Shown: positions 23,711-31,443 of the stretch, piece by piece | How positions within the stretch are numbered: the first letter of the stretch is position 1 | Layout: each line of letters opens with the position of its first letter | DNA from: an uncultured Clostridia bacterium | Lineage (GTDB): Bacteria; Bacillota; Clostridia; Christensenellales; Borkfalkiaceae | Direction of reading: 5' to 3' | DNA length: 37,757 bases | Assembly (NCBI GenBank): GCA_934271735.1 | Contig: CAKQSB010000018.1 | Location: 1-37,757, forward strand | Program-made: the position numbers and the translations under genes | Notes under the pieces: generated by a model | What the model was told of the DNA's origin: nothing | Database searches by the model: none | The model's input: only the letters and a program-made list of their open reading frames with translations

Positions 23711-24901
23711 ATGAAGAAAAATTACAGTCTTACTCTCGTCGCCTGTTACATAGGGTACGTTATCCAGGCGATAGTAAATAATTTGTCGCCTCTTCTGTTC
23801 GCGAGATTTTCCGTGCAGTTCGGAATAGTCGAATGGCAACTTACGCTTATCGTCTTTCTTAATTTTGCCATACAGATTGTGGTCGACAGTTCGTCCGCAA
23901 TCATCGCCACAAAGCTCGGTTACAGGTTAAGCACGATCATAGCGCAGAGTTGTTCCGCTTTGGGGCTTATTTTTCTCGGCGTTCTGCCGCATTGTATGCC
24001 CCCATACGCGGGAATTTTAATCGCCACGTTCTTTATGGCTGTCGGCGGAGGATTCGTGGAAGTCGTTTTAAGTCCGCTTATAGAGGCGTTGCCCCTTAAA
24101 AACAAATCGGGCGCGATGTGTTTTTTACATTCGTTTTATTGTTGGGGGCATATCTTCGTCGTGCTTGCGGCAACGTTGTTTTTCAACGTGTTTTCGATAG
24201 ATAACTGGATGTATCTGCCCATAATTTTAGCCGTTCTGCCTGTTTTAAACAGCATTTTGTTTGCGAAATGCCCGATAGAAACGCTTGACGGCGACGACGA
24301 CCCGATGACTTATAAACAAATCTTTTCGATGAAAGGATTTTTTATATTTATAGTTCTGATGATTGCATCGGGCGCGGCGGAACAGGCTATAGCGCAGTGG
24401 GCTTCCTATTTTGCCGAAATAAGCCTTAACGTAAGCAAAACGACGGGCGATCTTTTGGGAACTTGCCTGTTTGCGTTCGGTATGGCTGTTTCGAGAACGG
24501 TTTACGGTATGCTCGGCGATAAAATGAATTTAAAAGGTTTTATAACGGGCAGCAGCGTTCTTTTAGCTGTTTCTTATCTCGTCGCGTCGCTTGCGAAAGT
24601 TCCCTATCTTTCGCTTGCGGGGATAGCATTCGGCGGATTGTTCGTCGGCATAATGTGGCCCGGAGTTTACGCTTTGGCGGGCAGAAATTACCGCGGCGGC
24701 GGCACGAAAATGTTCGGAATTTTAGCTTTGGCGGGCGACGTGGGTTGTACGCTCGGACCTACTTTATCGGGCGTTGTGTCTTCCGACATAAAAACGGGTT
24801 TGCTTGTTTCAACCGTTTATCCGGTGATTATTCTGGTGTTCACGCTTATGCTCGTATTCTCTTCCAAAAAGTCCGATCGGAACGAAAAAACCACGCTATA
24901 A
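23711..24901 (+). CDS. Major facilitator superfamily transporter
   Basis: The 396-aa protein is very hydrophobic, with about twelve membrane segments in two halves separated by a polar loop (about residues 195-215, TLDGDDDPMTYKQ). The second half carries an MFS-like R-T-V-Y-G-M-L-G-D-K after helix 8, equivalent to the A motif. Gly-rich helices such as MAVGGGFVEVVLSPLIEA fit transporters of sugars or related solutes, but the substrate cannot be read. The start has no ribosome site; a -10 (TAGAAT) ends 9 nt before the ATG. The gene stands alone, divergent from degV, with a terminator at 24949-24978. One copy of the repeated TAAGTCGATTAT motif overlaps its stop codon. Confidence 0.88.
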   Translation: MKKNYSLTLVACYIGYVIQAIVNNLSPLLFARFSVQFGIVEWQLTLIVFLNFAIQIVVDSSSAIIATKLGYRLSTIIAQSCSALGLIFLGVLPHCMPPYAGILIATFFMAVGGGFVEVVLSPLIEALPLKNKSGAMCFLHSFYCWGHIFVVLAATLFFNVFSIDNWMYLPIILAVLPVLNSILFAKCPIETLDGDDDPMTYKQIFSMKGFFIFIVLMIASGAAEQAIAQWASYFAEISLNVSKTTGDLLGTCLFAFGMAVSRTVYGMLGDKMNLKGFITGSSVLLAVSYLVASLAKVPYLSLAGIAFGGLFVGIMWPGVYALAGRNYRGGGTKMFGILALAGDVGCTLGPTLSGVVSSDIKTGLLVSTVYPVIILVFTLMLVFSSKKSDRNEKTTL

Positions 24902-24910
24902 GTCGATTAT
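24898..24910 (+). repeat. Copy 5 of the repeated 12/13-mer
   Basis: ATAAGTCGATTAT across the stop codon of the MFS gene, half of it non-coding, followed by CCG. Confidence 0.7.
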
Positions 24911-24948
24911 CCGGCATATAACGTGATTTAAAACGATTATTGTATTAT

Positions 24949-24978
24949 GCGGGAGAACATCGTTCGCCCGCTATTTTT
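24949..24978 (+). terminator. Terminator of the MFS gene
   Basis: GCGGG (24949-24953) pairs with CCCGC (24967-24971), with GAAC/GTTC inside, followed by TATTTTT. Confidence 0.75.
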
Positions 24979-24998
24979 ATGTTAAATTTTTAATCTTG

Positions 24999-25042
24999 CC
25001 TTCTCCCTTTGGAGAAAGTGGCGGCGAAGCCGACGGAAGAGG
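24999..25042. repeat. Dispersed palindromic repeat of gut-Bacillota type
   Basis: This 44-bp sequence has TTCTCC/GGAGAA and CGGC/GCCG hairpins, with CCTT and AAGAGG ends that can pair in part. From memory, elements of this form (C-rich hairpin, then GTGGC, a second hairpin and GACGG) are scattered through intergenic DNA of many gut Clostridia and give false open frames reading PSPFGESGGEADG. That is exactly the plus-strand translation here. It is a repeat, not a gene. Confidence 0.65.
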
Positions 25043-25071
25043 ACAAAAAGTTTCTTATTTTGTCTTTAATT

Positions 25072-26499
25072 TTATCTTGCGGCTTTGCGTTTTTTGGATA
25101 TCTTTCTCGCAAGACGGGCTTTGTCTTTCTGGATTGCGGTCATCTGCGGGGAAGCGGGTTTTATCTGCGGTCTCGACATTATAAAATATCTCAGTTCGTC
25201 CAGACAGTGGTCGTCTGTTTTTTTCGGCACGTCTCCGTCGCCCCAGCGGTAGCATTTCAGCTCTCGGATAAGATTAACGCAGTTACGGAAAATGAAGATA
25301 CGTTTGTTTTTTAAATATTCCTTAACCCTCGCAATCCCCGAAAACAAATCCTTGTTCACGTTGGGGTTCGCGATTATCCCGTAATCGTAAAACAGCTCGG
25401 TAACGCTTTTCAAAGCGGCGAGGGTTTTCTGATTTGCGGCGGAATCGATAAGCGCGCGTATCCGTCCGTCGGAAGTCTTTCGCCAGCCGATTTCCTCGCA
25501 GATTTCTTTTATTCTGCGGCTGTGATATTCCACGTCCTTGCCGGCCTCGAAATGCTCGGCGATAACGTACACATTGTCGTCGTAATCCACGCAGTACCAG
25601 TGCGCGGAAAGAGGATTGTTAAGCCCGGGATCTATGGAGATATTGCATTGCCAGTCGAACGGAACGTCGAAAGGGTCGATAACGTGAGTACTTTCGTCAA
25701 ATTCGGGATAAACAAGCCCGGAAGAAGCCGAAAATCTGCCGAAACGACGGGAATCGAGTTCTTCGGCGGACATAGAAGAGGTGAGCTCGCGGATTTCGTC
25801 GGGCGAGAGGTAAGGATTGTCCGCCCACTCCGAAAATTCGTACCACACCTCGTTCGAGCCGCCCGCGTTGAGATAAATTTCGTCGTAAATGAACGTGAGA
25901 CCTTTAAGGGGAGTCATCGTTCCGAAAATATCTCCGCGTTTGTCTAAAACCCTCATTTTACATTCGCGGTAAATATCCTCCGGCGGTTCTTCGTCGAACC
26001 ACACGAAATCGAGGGAGCTGCCCTGAAATTTTTCCCTTCCCTGATCGCAGCTTTTAAAGCCTATCGTGGAAATTCCGCCGAACACGTTTTTTACTTTAAT
26101 CTGGTCTATTATCCCGTTTTCGGGGCTGTCTTTTCTTCCCGAACTCATAATTATCTCCGAAATCCATTCTTTGGGAAGATATTTCATAATTTTGCTTTGC
26201 GCAACGTCTCTTTGCACCTCGCGGGAGAGAGAAACGACCCACCCGAACACGTCTTTTTTGTTTTCGCGGTAAGGGTGAACGCCGCGCGCCATATAAATTG
26301 CTTCGACAGCTCCGCACTCCGTTTTTCCGCTTCTGTTTCCGCCGAAAACCCAGCGGTTGCGTTTAAGGCATTTATGAAAAGCGAGCTGTTTTAAATGTAT
26401 TTTTTCGCCCGTGTTGTATTTGTTTATGGTAAGGCTTTTTCTCCTTTCCTGTTCGGTTTCTATTATTCTGATTTTTCCGATTATTTCTTTTTCCGTCAT
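25072..26499 (-). CDS. Phage-type terminase large subunit (orphan)
   Basis: The 475-aa protein is a complete TerL. ATPase: Walker A GGNRSGKT (53-60), Walker B FVWFDE with Asp169 and Glu170, coupling motif TMTPLKG (about 194-200). Nuclease: Asp290 (SIDPG), Asp352 (LIDSAAN) and Asp434 (DHCLDEL). TerL cuts and pumps phage DNA into proheads. No portal, small terminase, capsid or integrase gene is adjacent, so it is an orphan remnant, a satellite component or a domesticated gene. Being uninterrupted with all catalytic residues argues against old decay. Start: ATG at 26499 is 12 nt after GGAG; a TTG at 26508 is only 3 nt after it, so the start is uncertain by three codons. Confidence 0.9.
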   Translation of the reverse strand: MTEKEIIGKIRIIETEQERRKSLTINKYNTGEKIHLKQLAFHKCLKRNRWVFGGNRSGKTECGAVEAIYMARGVHPYRENKKDVFGWVVSLSREVQRDVAQSKIMKYLPKEWISEIIMSSGRKDSPENGIIDQIKVKNVFGGISTIGFKSCDQGREKFQGSSLDFVWFDEEPPEDIYRECKMRVLDKRGDIFGTMTPLKGLTFIYDEIYLNAGGSNEVWYEFSEWADNPYLSPDEIRELTSSMSAEELDSRRFGRFSASSGLVYPEFDESTHVIDPFDVPFDWQCNISIDPGLNNPLSAHWYCVDYDDNVYVIAEHFEAGKDVEYHSRRIKEICEEIGWRKTSDGRIRALIDSAANQKTLAALKSVTELFYDYGIIANPNVNKDLFSGIARVKEYLKNKRIFIFRNCVNLIRELKCYRWGDGDVPKKTDDHCLDELRYFIMSRPQIKPASPQMTAIQKDKARLARKISKKRKAAR

Positions 26500-26559
26500 A
26501 AACGACAAAATCTCCTTTTTTTACCGAGAAATTTTCTTTTTTTTCAAAAAATAAAACGG

Positions 26560-26565
26560 TATAAT
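26560..26565 (+). promoter_or_regulatory. -10 element of the SH3-like membrane protein gene
   Basis: TATAAT ends 9 nt before the ATG at 26575. No -35 better than a T run and no Shine-Dalgarno site are present, implying a leaderless transcript. Confidence 0.5.
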
Positions 26566-26574
26566 TTTTTTACT

Positions 26575-27345
26575 ATGAAAAAAAGTATACTCGTGCTTGT
26601 GGCAATGTTTATAATATCGTTTTTTCCCGTTTACGGAGCTGCCCCGCGTTACGGCGTTACGGCTGCGGGCGGAACGAGGTTTTCCCGCATTTTAAGCGAG
26701 GACGTCGTTCTGTATATGGATTCGTCGCTCGCCGTCCCGTGGTTCACTCTGCCTTACAGCTATTACGTAAAGGTAATCTCGATAAACGGTTCGAGCGCGA
26801 AAGTGGAGTATCGCGGGGATAATCCGAGCAAGCCCTCTGCGAAAGGTTACATAGGAACGGACGATCTCAATATCGTAGAGGAAGAACCGCCCGTTCTGTA
26901 TCCGTCCTTAACGCTTACCGTAAATCAGACCTGTATGCTTTATAAGGACAGCGATTTCACTTTTTCGGAAACGCTCACGCAGAACAGCACCGTCGATTTT
27001 TACGGAACTATCGTGCGCCCGAACGGCGAAAAGTACGTTTACGGACTTGCGACCACCACTTCGGGCGATAAATATCTCGGTTACGCACCCGTGTCCGCCG
27101 TTTTCGCTTTTACCGTTCCCGTTCTCAAAACGGAAGAGGAGACTTCTGACGAAAGCTTAACGGAAACCGCTTCCGAAAAAAACAACGAATCCGTTTCCGC
27201 GGCTTTGGGGAGCGGCGTTCAGCTCGCCGTGATAATAGGCGTTTCTGCCGTGGCGATTTCTATCGTGTATATTTTGTTTCGCCCGTCGGGCAAAGGCAAG
27301 GTTAAGGACGAAGCCATAACCGACAGCCGTTTCGACGACGATTAA
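26575..27345 (+). CDS. Exported SH3-like protein with C-terminal membrane anchor
   Basis: A 256-aa protein with a signal peptide (1-21, ending Val-Tyr-Gly-Ala), a beta-rich extracellular part and one transmembrane helix (about 217-235) followed by a short charged tail. Two weak SH3-like units can be seen, one around YYVKVISINGSSAKVEYRG...KGYIGTDDL, the other around TCMLYKDSDF...YLGYAPVSAV. A Ser/Glu/Thr-rich stalk (about 185-210) precedes the anchor. It shares this layout, including the K-V-x-Y-x-G...G-Y-I core, with the C-end of the 881-aa protein at 28330-30975. Function unknown. The start is fixed by the signal peptide; upstream codons in the same frame are not supported. Confidence 0.75.
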   Translation: MKKSILVLVAMFIISFFPVYGAAPRYGVTAAGGTRFSRILSEDVVLYMDSSLAVPWFTLPYSYYVKVISINGSSAKVEYRGDNPSKPSAKGYIGTDDLNIVEEEPPVLYPSLTLTVNQTCMLYKDSDFTFSETLTQNSTVDFYGTIVRPNGEKYVYGLATTTSGDKYLGYAPVSAVFAFTVPVLKTEEETSDESLTETASEKNNESVSAALGSGVQLAVIIGVSAVAISIVYILFRPSGKGKVKDEAITDSRFDDD

Positions 27346-27414
27346 GATTTTGACGATTGAGTTTTTCGGGCGGCGGAAAGCCGATATCGCAACACAACGC
27401 CAACTTAACGAAAG

Positions 27415-27924
27415 TCAGGCTTTTTTCGCGGGTTTCAAGCTTATACCCGAAGTATTTTTCAAAATTCCGAAGTTCGACGCGCTCACCGAGTGAGATTTTT
27501 CGATTGCGATCGACTCGCTTAAAAAGTGGAATTTTTGAGCGAATTCGCGTATTTTTTCGGTCGTAACGTCGAGAGAGTCGAGCGATTTTTTGAACTTGCC
27601 GACGGCAAGCGCGAGTTTTCTGTAATAGTTTCTGTTTTTCTCGTCGGTAACCCCCTTTTTATCCTCGTCGAAACCGTATTTTTCGGCGAGAATGCGTTTA
27701 TATTCGGGCTTTATCGCATTAAGCGCGTCGTAAACGTTAAGCCTTAAAATAAGAAGTTGTTTTTTGCGTTCGGTAAGCTCGATAAGCTTTTCCGCCTGAA
27801 CTTCGGCGGGAAGTCTGCACGAAAAGCTCCCCAAGGCTCTCAGCATAAATCTCCTGTCCATACTTTCTATAATCCCGCTCATTTCGTCAAGGCTTCTGAG
27901 CAACGCCTTTTGTTCGATAAACAT
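27415..27924 (-). CDS. Small helical protein of unknown function
   Basis: A 169-aa soluble protein without signal peptide. Residues 1 to about 130 are mostly helical and charged; the segment A-L-N-A-I-K-P-E-Y-K-R-I-L-A-E-K-Y-G-F followed by NYYRKLALAVGKF resembles the helix-turn-helix of sigma region 4 or of phage late regulators (ArpU/RinA type), but the match is weak. The last 40 residues look disordered. GGAGG lies 7 nt before the ATG. It has a near promoter (27949-27976) and may also be read from the promoter with a LexA box at 28075-28118. It lies near the orphan terminase, so a phage origin is possible. Confidence 0.65.
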   Translation of the reverse strand: MFIEQKALLRSLDEMSGIIESMDRRFMLRALGSFSCRLPAEVQAEKLIELTERKKQLLILRLNVYDALNAIKPEYKRILAEKYGFDEDKKGVTDEKNRNYYRKLALAVGKFKKSLDSLDVTTEKIREFAQKFHFLSESIAIEKSHSVSASNFGILKNTSGISLKPAKKA

Positions 27925-27948
27925 ACGTCGACCTCCTTTTTTGTCCCG

Positions 27949-27976
27949 ATTATATCCGCGAAAAATCCGTTTTCAA
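27949..27976 (-). promoter_or_regulatory. Proximal promoter of the helical protein gene
   Basis: TTGAAA (27976-27971), 16 nt, TATAAT (27954-27949) on the minus strand, followed by the ribosome site. Confidence 0.75.
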
Positions 27977-28074
27977 GACTTTTGTGAACGTTTTTAAAAC
28001 AAAAAATTTTTTTGAAATCAATCCTTTGTTTTATCTGTTTTTTGTCTGTGCCGACCCGCTTTTTGTCGACAATC

Positions 28075-28088
28075 CGAACATATGTTCG
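28075..28088. promoter_or_regulatory. Perfect Gram-positive LexA (SOS) box
   Basis: CGAACATATGTTCG is a 14-bp perfect palindrome that fits the Bacillus LexA/DinR operator CGAAC-N4-GTTCG. It lies at the transcription start of the minus-strand promoter at 28090-28118, an ideal place for repression. Confidence 0.8.
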
Positions 28089-28089
28089 T

Positions 28090-28118
28090 ATTGTATCATA
28101 CAATTTTAACTATGACAA
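28090..28118 (-). promoter_or_regulatory. SOS-controlled promoter reading leftward
   Basis: TTGTCA (28118-28113), 17 nt, TACAAT (28095-28090) on the minus strand. A second palindrome, TTGTATCATACAA (28091-28103), covers the -10. The first gene downstream is the helical protein at 27415-27924, about 160 nt away. Confidence 0.65.
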
Positions 28119-28218
28119 ATGCCTGTCCTAATTAGTTTCCGAATGATGCCGAAAAAAGTCGAATGGCGTCGAGCGGAAAAATATTTCGCGAAGAGGGGAG
28201 TTGTCGGCGGTAAATTCC

Positions 28219-28255
28219 GCTTTGATAAAATTTCGCAAAAAAAACTTATCAAAGC
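28219..28255. repeat. 10-bp inverted repeat before the 28257 promoter
   Basis: GCTTTGATAA (28219-28228) and TTATCAAAGC (28246-28255) are perfect complements, 17 nt apart, ending just before the -35. It may bind an activator, or be a weak terminator. Apart from this, the SOS box and the promoters, the gene-free stretch 27925-28329 holds nothing I can name. Confidence 0.5.
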
Positions 28256-28256
28256 C

Positions 28257-28286
28257 TTGTCTTTTTTCGCCGCTATATGATATAAT
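28257..28286 (+). promoter_or_regulatory. Promoter of the large exported protein gene
   Basis: TTGTCT (28257-28262), 18 nt, TATAAT (28281-28286) with extended -10 TGA. Confidence 0.7.
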
Positions 28287-28329
28287 CTAAGAAGAATATA
28301 GTTTTTGCTTAAAATAAGTAGGTAAACAA

Positions 28330-30975
28330 ATGAGGAAACCGGCTGTCGCCTTATTGATTTTAATATCCCTTCTCGTGTGCTTTCTCCCGATAAAATCCGC
28401 GGGGGCTTTTGCGGCTGCGGAAAATAACGCCGCGATAAGTAAGACGGGGCTTAAAACCGATATCTTTTTGCCGACGAGTTATCTGCAGTATTATAAACTC
28501 GACAATCCTTACGCGATTTGCCGTTACGACGAAAAAGGAGAAACGTTCGTCGCGATTTCCCACGCGGGGGCGATCGTCGTTTACAGATGTTCGGGCGGCG
28601 GCGGAAACGAGCAGTTCAAATCCGTGCCGATAAGCGGTTCGCCGTCGATAGGCGTTTCCTCGATAGCCAAATATAAAAACTTCCTTATCTTCACGCAGTG
28701 GTCGAATATCTGTTATATCGACGTTTCGGATTTCGAAACGATATCATCCCGCCCGCAGGTGAAAACGGGCAACGCGTGCAGCAACAGTTTTTCCGTTTCG
28801 GGCGACGAAATCGCCGTTACGACGACCGAGGGAATCACTTATTACGACCTTTCGATAACGGAAGGCGGCGAACTCGAGTTTACGCGGAAAACGGATAAAA
28901 AATACAATTTTGAGACAAACAATCCCTCGGCGGTTCTCCTTTCGGACGACGGAAAGACTTATTTCTATTCCGCGGACGCGAAAGCGATAATGGAATACAT
29001 TCCCGAAAGCGGCAAGGAAAGAATCATCGTCCCGAACGCCGAAAACGTTAAATCCGTCGCGAAAAGCGCGGAGACGGGCGACGAACTTTATTATTCTTCG
29101 AGCAACGGTCTTTTCTCTGCCGATCCCGCATCCGGCGAATCCGAACTCGTATGTCCGGTCGCGACGGAAGGGGAGAGAGATCTCGGAAAACTCTGGAATC
29201 CCAAGGGCATCTGCGTTGTGGACGGCAAACTTTGGGTTGTGGACGCGGATAATTCCGATAAGGAAAATTCGATAAACGCCGTTCAGGAATTCGACCTCGA
29301 ATCGGCGGCGTTCACCGATTTCGCCATAACGACAAACTCTAAAGCCGTCAACCGCCTTACGGAAAAGGCGAGCGACATTGCGATTTCCGGAGATAAAATT
29401 TACGCGCTCGACGGCGAACGTATCGTCGTTATAAACGGAGCGGATAAAGATCCCGATGAGCGTTCGTATAACAGGATAAACATAGGTTCGGGCGCGGACG
29501 AGTTTGCCGTTTACGGCGACTATCTCGCGTATTCGTCCTTTAACGCTTCGACTTCGACTTCGAAGATAACGGTTGCGAAAATAACCCGCGGCGAGGACGG
29601 GAACGACCCGATATTAAATACCGAAATTCTCTATGAATCCGCCGAAAAACTTTCCGGCGTGAGAATACGCGATATCTCGGGTATGGACGACGTGTTTTAT
29701 TTCATCGGCGGGCAGCTTAACAGCCCCGTTCTGTATTCGTTTAACGCCGCAGAGCCTTCTTCGGGGCTTGCGATTGTCAGAAAATTCGACAGTATCGACG
29801 GACTTCCGACGCATGTTTCGATAGACCCGTTCAACACCGTTTATTTCTCGGTCAAAAAACCGGGCGGCGGCGGATACGTCGTTTATAAATACGAAAACGG
29901 TTCGGCGGCGGTTCTCGCTTCGATTACGTCGGGTAAAGAACTTCTGTCTATGCAGACCGACCTCGACGGTAAGATTTATCTTCTTTTCGAGGGCAATCTT
30001 GTGGAATGTTATGACGGCAACGAAAAGAAATTTTCCGAAACCATAAAAACTTCGGAGAACTTAGGCAAGATAAATCATGCGGCGGCTATGGCTGTCGGGT
30101 GTGATTCGCGGCGCGCCTATTTTATCTTCGAGGGGCTTATTCTTCGTTCTTCGGAAAATACCGATATGGAAATCGCCACGCCTTACACGATAAACATCCC
30201 CGCCGATTTCTCGCTCGGTTATTCGAAAAACGAGACTTACGGCAAACTCCGCGAGGGCGCGAAACTTTTCGAGGTTTCGTCCGATTCCCTTTCGGGCGAG
30301 TATTTCAAGTTCGAAAAATTCGCAACCGAAAGCGGTAACGCCGATTACGCCGTCAAGAATCTCGGCGGAAAATATTATCTCGTTCTTAAAGAAAAGAGGA
30401 CGGCGATCGTCCGCAAATCGGATTTCCTCGAAAGCGGCAGATTTTCGGTTACGCCGCTTAACTTAAAGGCGTACGCCGTAACGGATTTCGAAATTTACGG
30501 CTTGCCTATTCTGGATAAGGCTTTCGCGGCGGGCAAAAAAGCGAAAAAGTATGCCGAAACCGAAATTACGGGCGAGTTGAAGTTCAACGGGGACGAATAT
30601 TACGTCGTCAAAACCGAAAATTCGGAAGGACTTATCCCGAAAACTTTCTTAAAGGACGGAATTTTAACCGAAGCGTCTTACACGACGATCGAAAACGCTT
30701 ACGTGTACGCCAAAGGCGGCGCGGACGTTTACGACGAGGATTTAACCACTACGACCGACAAAATTACCTCTTACGTCAAAGTCGTGGTGTTGTCCGTTTC
30801 GGGCGACTACGCGAAAATTTCTTACGACGGAAAAGTCGGTTACATAAAAACGGAATTTATCGTAAAGGACAGCAAGAACAACGCGGTTAAGGCTCTTGCG
30901 ATAATCATTCTTGCGTTCTCGCTTTTCGTCACGATGACGTATTTCGAAAAACGTTATCTTCTTAAAAGCGAATAA
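28330..30975 (+). CDS. Large exported propeller/SH3-like protein with C-terminal anchor
   Basis: An 881-aa protein with a signal peptide (about 1-29), a long beta-rich part (about 40-640) and a C-terminal helix (about 853-873). The middle has recurring strands such as G-D-K-I-Y-A-L-D-G, D-G-K-L-W-V-V-D and D-G-K-I-Y-L-L-F, as in NHL/WD40-type beta-propellers. Residues about 690-845 hold two SH3-like units; the second reads Y-A-K-I-S-Y-D-G-K-V-G-Y-I-K. The protein should face the cell exterior, perhaps binding wall polymers. The family is not recognised. A terminator at 31019-31055 closes this single-gene unit. The ribosome site is modest (AGG 7-8 nt before the ATG). Confidence 0.8.
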   Translation: MRKPAVALLILISLLVCFLPIKSAGAFAAAENNAAISKTGLKTDIFLPTSYLQYYKLDNPYAICRYDEKGETFVAISHAGAIVVYRCSGGGGNEQFKSVPISGSPSIGVSSIAKYKNFLIFTQWSNICYIDVSDFETISSRPQVKTGNACSNSFSVSGDEIAVTTTEGITYYDLSITEGGELEFTRKTDKKYNFETNNPSAVLLSDDGKTYFYSADAKAIMEYIPESGKERIIVPNAENVKSVAKSAETGDELYYSSSNGLFSADPASGESELVCPVATEGERDLGKLWNPKGICVVDGKLWVVDADNSDKENSINAVQEFDLESAAFTDFAITTNSKAVNRLTEKASDIAISGDKIYALDGERIVVINGADKDPDERSYNRINIGSGADEFAVYGDYLAYSSFNASTSTSKITVAKITRGEDGNDPILNTEILYESAEKLSGVRIRDISGMDDVFYFIGGQLNSPVLYSFNAAEPSSGLAIVRKFDSIDGLPTHVSIDPFNTVYFSVKKPGGGGYVVYKYENGSAAVLASITSGKELLSMQTDLDGKIYLLFEGNLVECYDGNEKKFSETIKTSENLGKINHAAAMAVGCDSRRAYFIFEGLILRSSENTDMEIATPYTINIPADFSLGYSKNETYGKLREGAKLFEVSSDSLSGEYFKFEKFATESGNADYAVKNLGGKYYLVLKEKRTAIVRKSDFLESGRFSVTPLNLKAYAVTDFEIYGLPILDKAFAAGKKAKKYAETEITGELKFNGDEYYVVKTENSEGLIPKTFLKDGILTEASYTTIENAYVYAKGGADVYDEDLTTTTDKITSYVKVVVLSVSGDYAKISYDGKVGYIKTEFIVKDSKNNAVKALAIIILAFSLFVTMTYFEKRYLLKSE

Positions 30976-31018
30976 CCCGATATAAATAACCCGATATATT
31001 TAAAACGAATCTTTGTTT

Positions 31019-31055
31019 CGCGACGATTGATTTTTTCGATCGTCGCGATTTTTTT
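31019..31055 (+). terminator. Terminator of the large exported protein gene
   Basis: A 12-bp stem with one wobble pair (31019-31030, 31036-31047), then ATTTTTTT. Confidence 0.9.
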
Positions 31056-31163
31056 ATTCCGGCAAGTATCGGAAAACGTCTTGTTCCGACTTTTTCCGAG
31101 CTTTTCAAAGCCCGAGATACTGTGCCGTTATCGGAAAGTAAAATCATAAAATAAAACCGCCGA

Positions 31164-31201
31164 AAACCGTTGTTTCACGCTTGTTTATCGCCTAACGGTT
31201 T
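31164..31201. repeat. 8-bp inverted repeat upstream of nrdD
   Basis: AAACCGTT (31164-31171) and AACGGTTT (31194-31201). The gene-free stretch 30976-31443 otherwise holds the terminator, the NrdR-like box and the nrdD promoter. Confidence 0.4.
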
Positions 31202-31232
31202 ATCTATATTTTGTGAACAATAAAATTTTCTG

Positions 31233-31248
31233 ATACAACATATTGTGG
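31233..31248. promoter_or_regulatory. Possible NrdR box upstream of nrdD
   Basis: ATACAACATATTGTGG matches the NrdR palindrome ACAC-wAtATaTw-GTGT at about 12 of 16 positions. A related half site, GCAACATATAA, lies 48 bp downstream (31283-31293). NrdR boxes usually come in pairs about 31 bp apart, so the spacing is not ideal. Confidence 0.4.
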
Positions 31249-31310
31249 TTTTTTTTAAGTTAAATGTAAATTTGTTGCAACGGCAACATATAAACGGAAC
31301 ACGGTTGTGC

Positions 31311-31316
31311 TATACT
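31311..31316 (+). promoter_or_regulatory. -10 element of the nrdD-nrdG-dut operon
   Basis: TATACT with extended -10 TGC; no good -35 at the right distance. The leader would be about 120 nt. Confidence 0.55.
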
Positions 31317-31443
31317 TTGTAAGCTATCGCCGATGAGCGTTTTGAAGTCTGACTTAAAGCCGACAAAGCGACTCGGAAACGGAAAATTAAAAACAGAAGA
31401 TTATACTATATATACAGCAATATAAAAGTGAGAGGCAGGAGAA

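Noticed and set aside
24955..24965. GAAC-ATC-GTTC as a second SOS box
   Set aside because: Only 3 bp separate the arms instead of 4, and the sequence is the inner stem of the MFS terminator.
24996..25184. Short plus-strand frame starting MPSPFGESGGEADGRG
   Set aside because: It begins in the dispersed palindromic repeat and overlaps the end of the terminase gene.
27879..28103. 74-codon minus-strand frame over the SOS promoter
   Set aside because: It overlaps the -10, the LexA box and the start of the real gene at 27924, and has no ribosome site.
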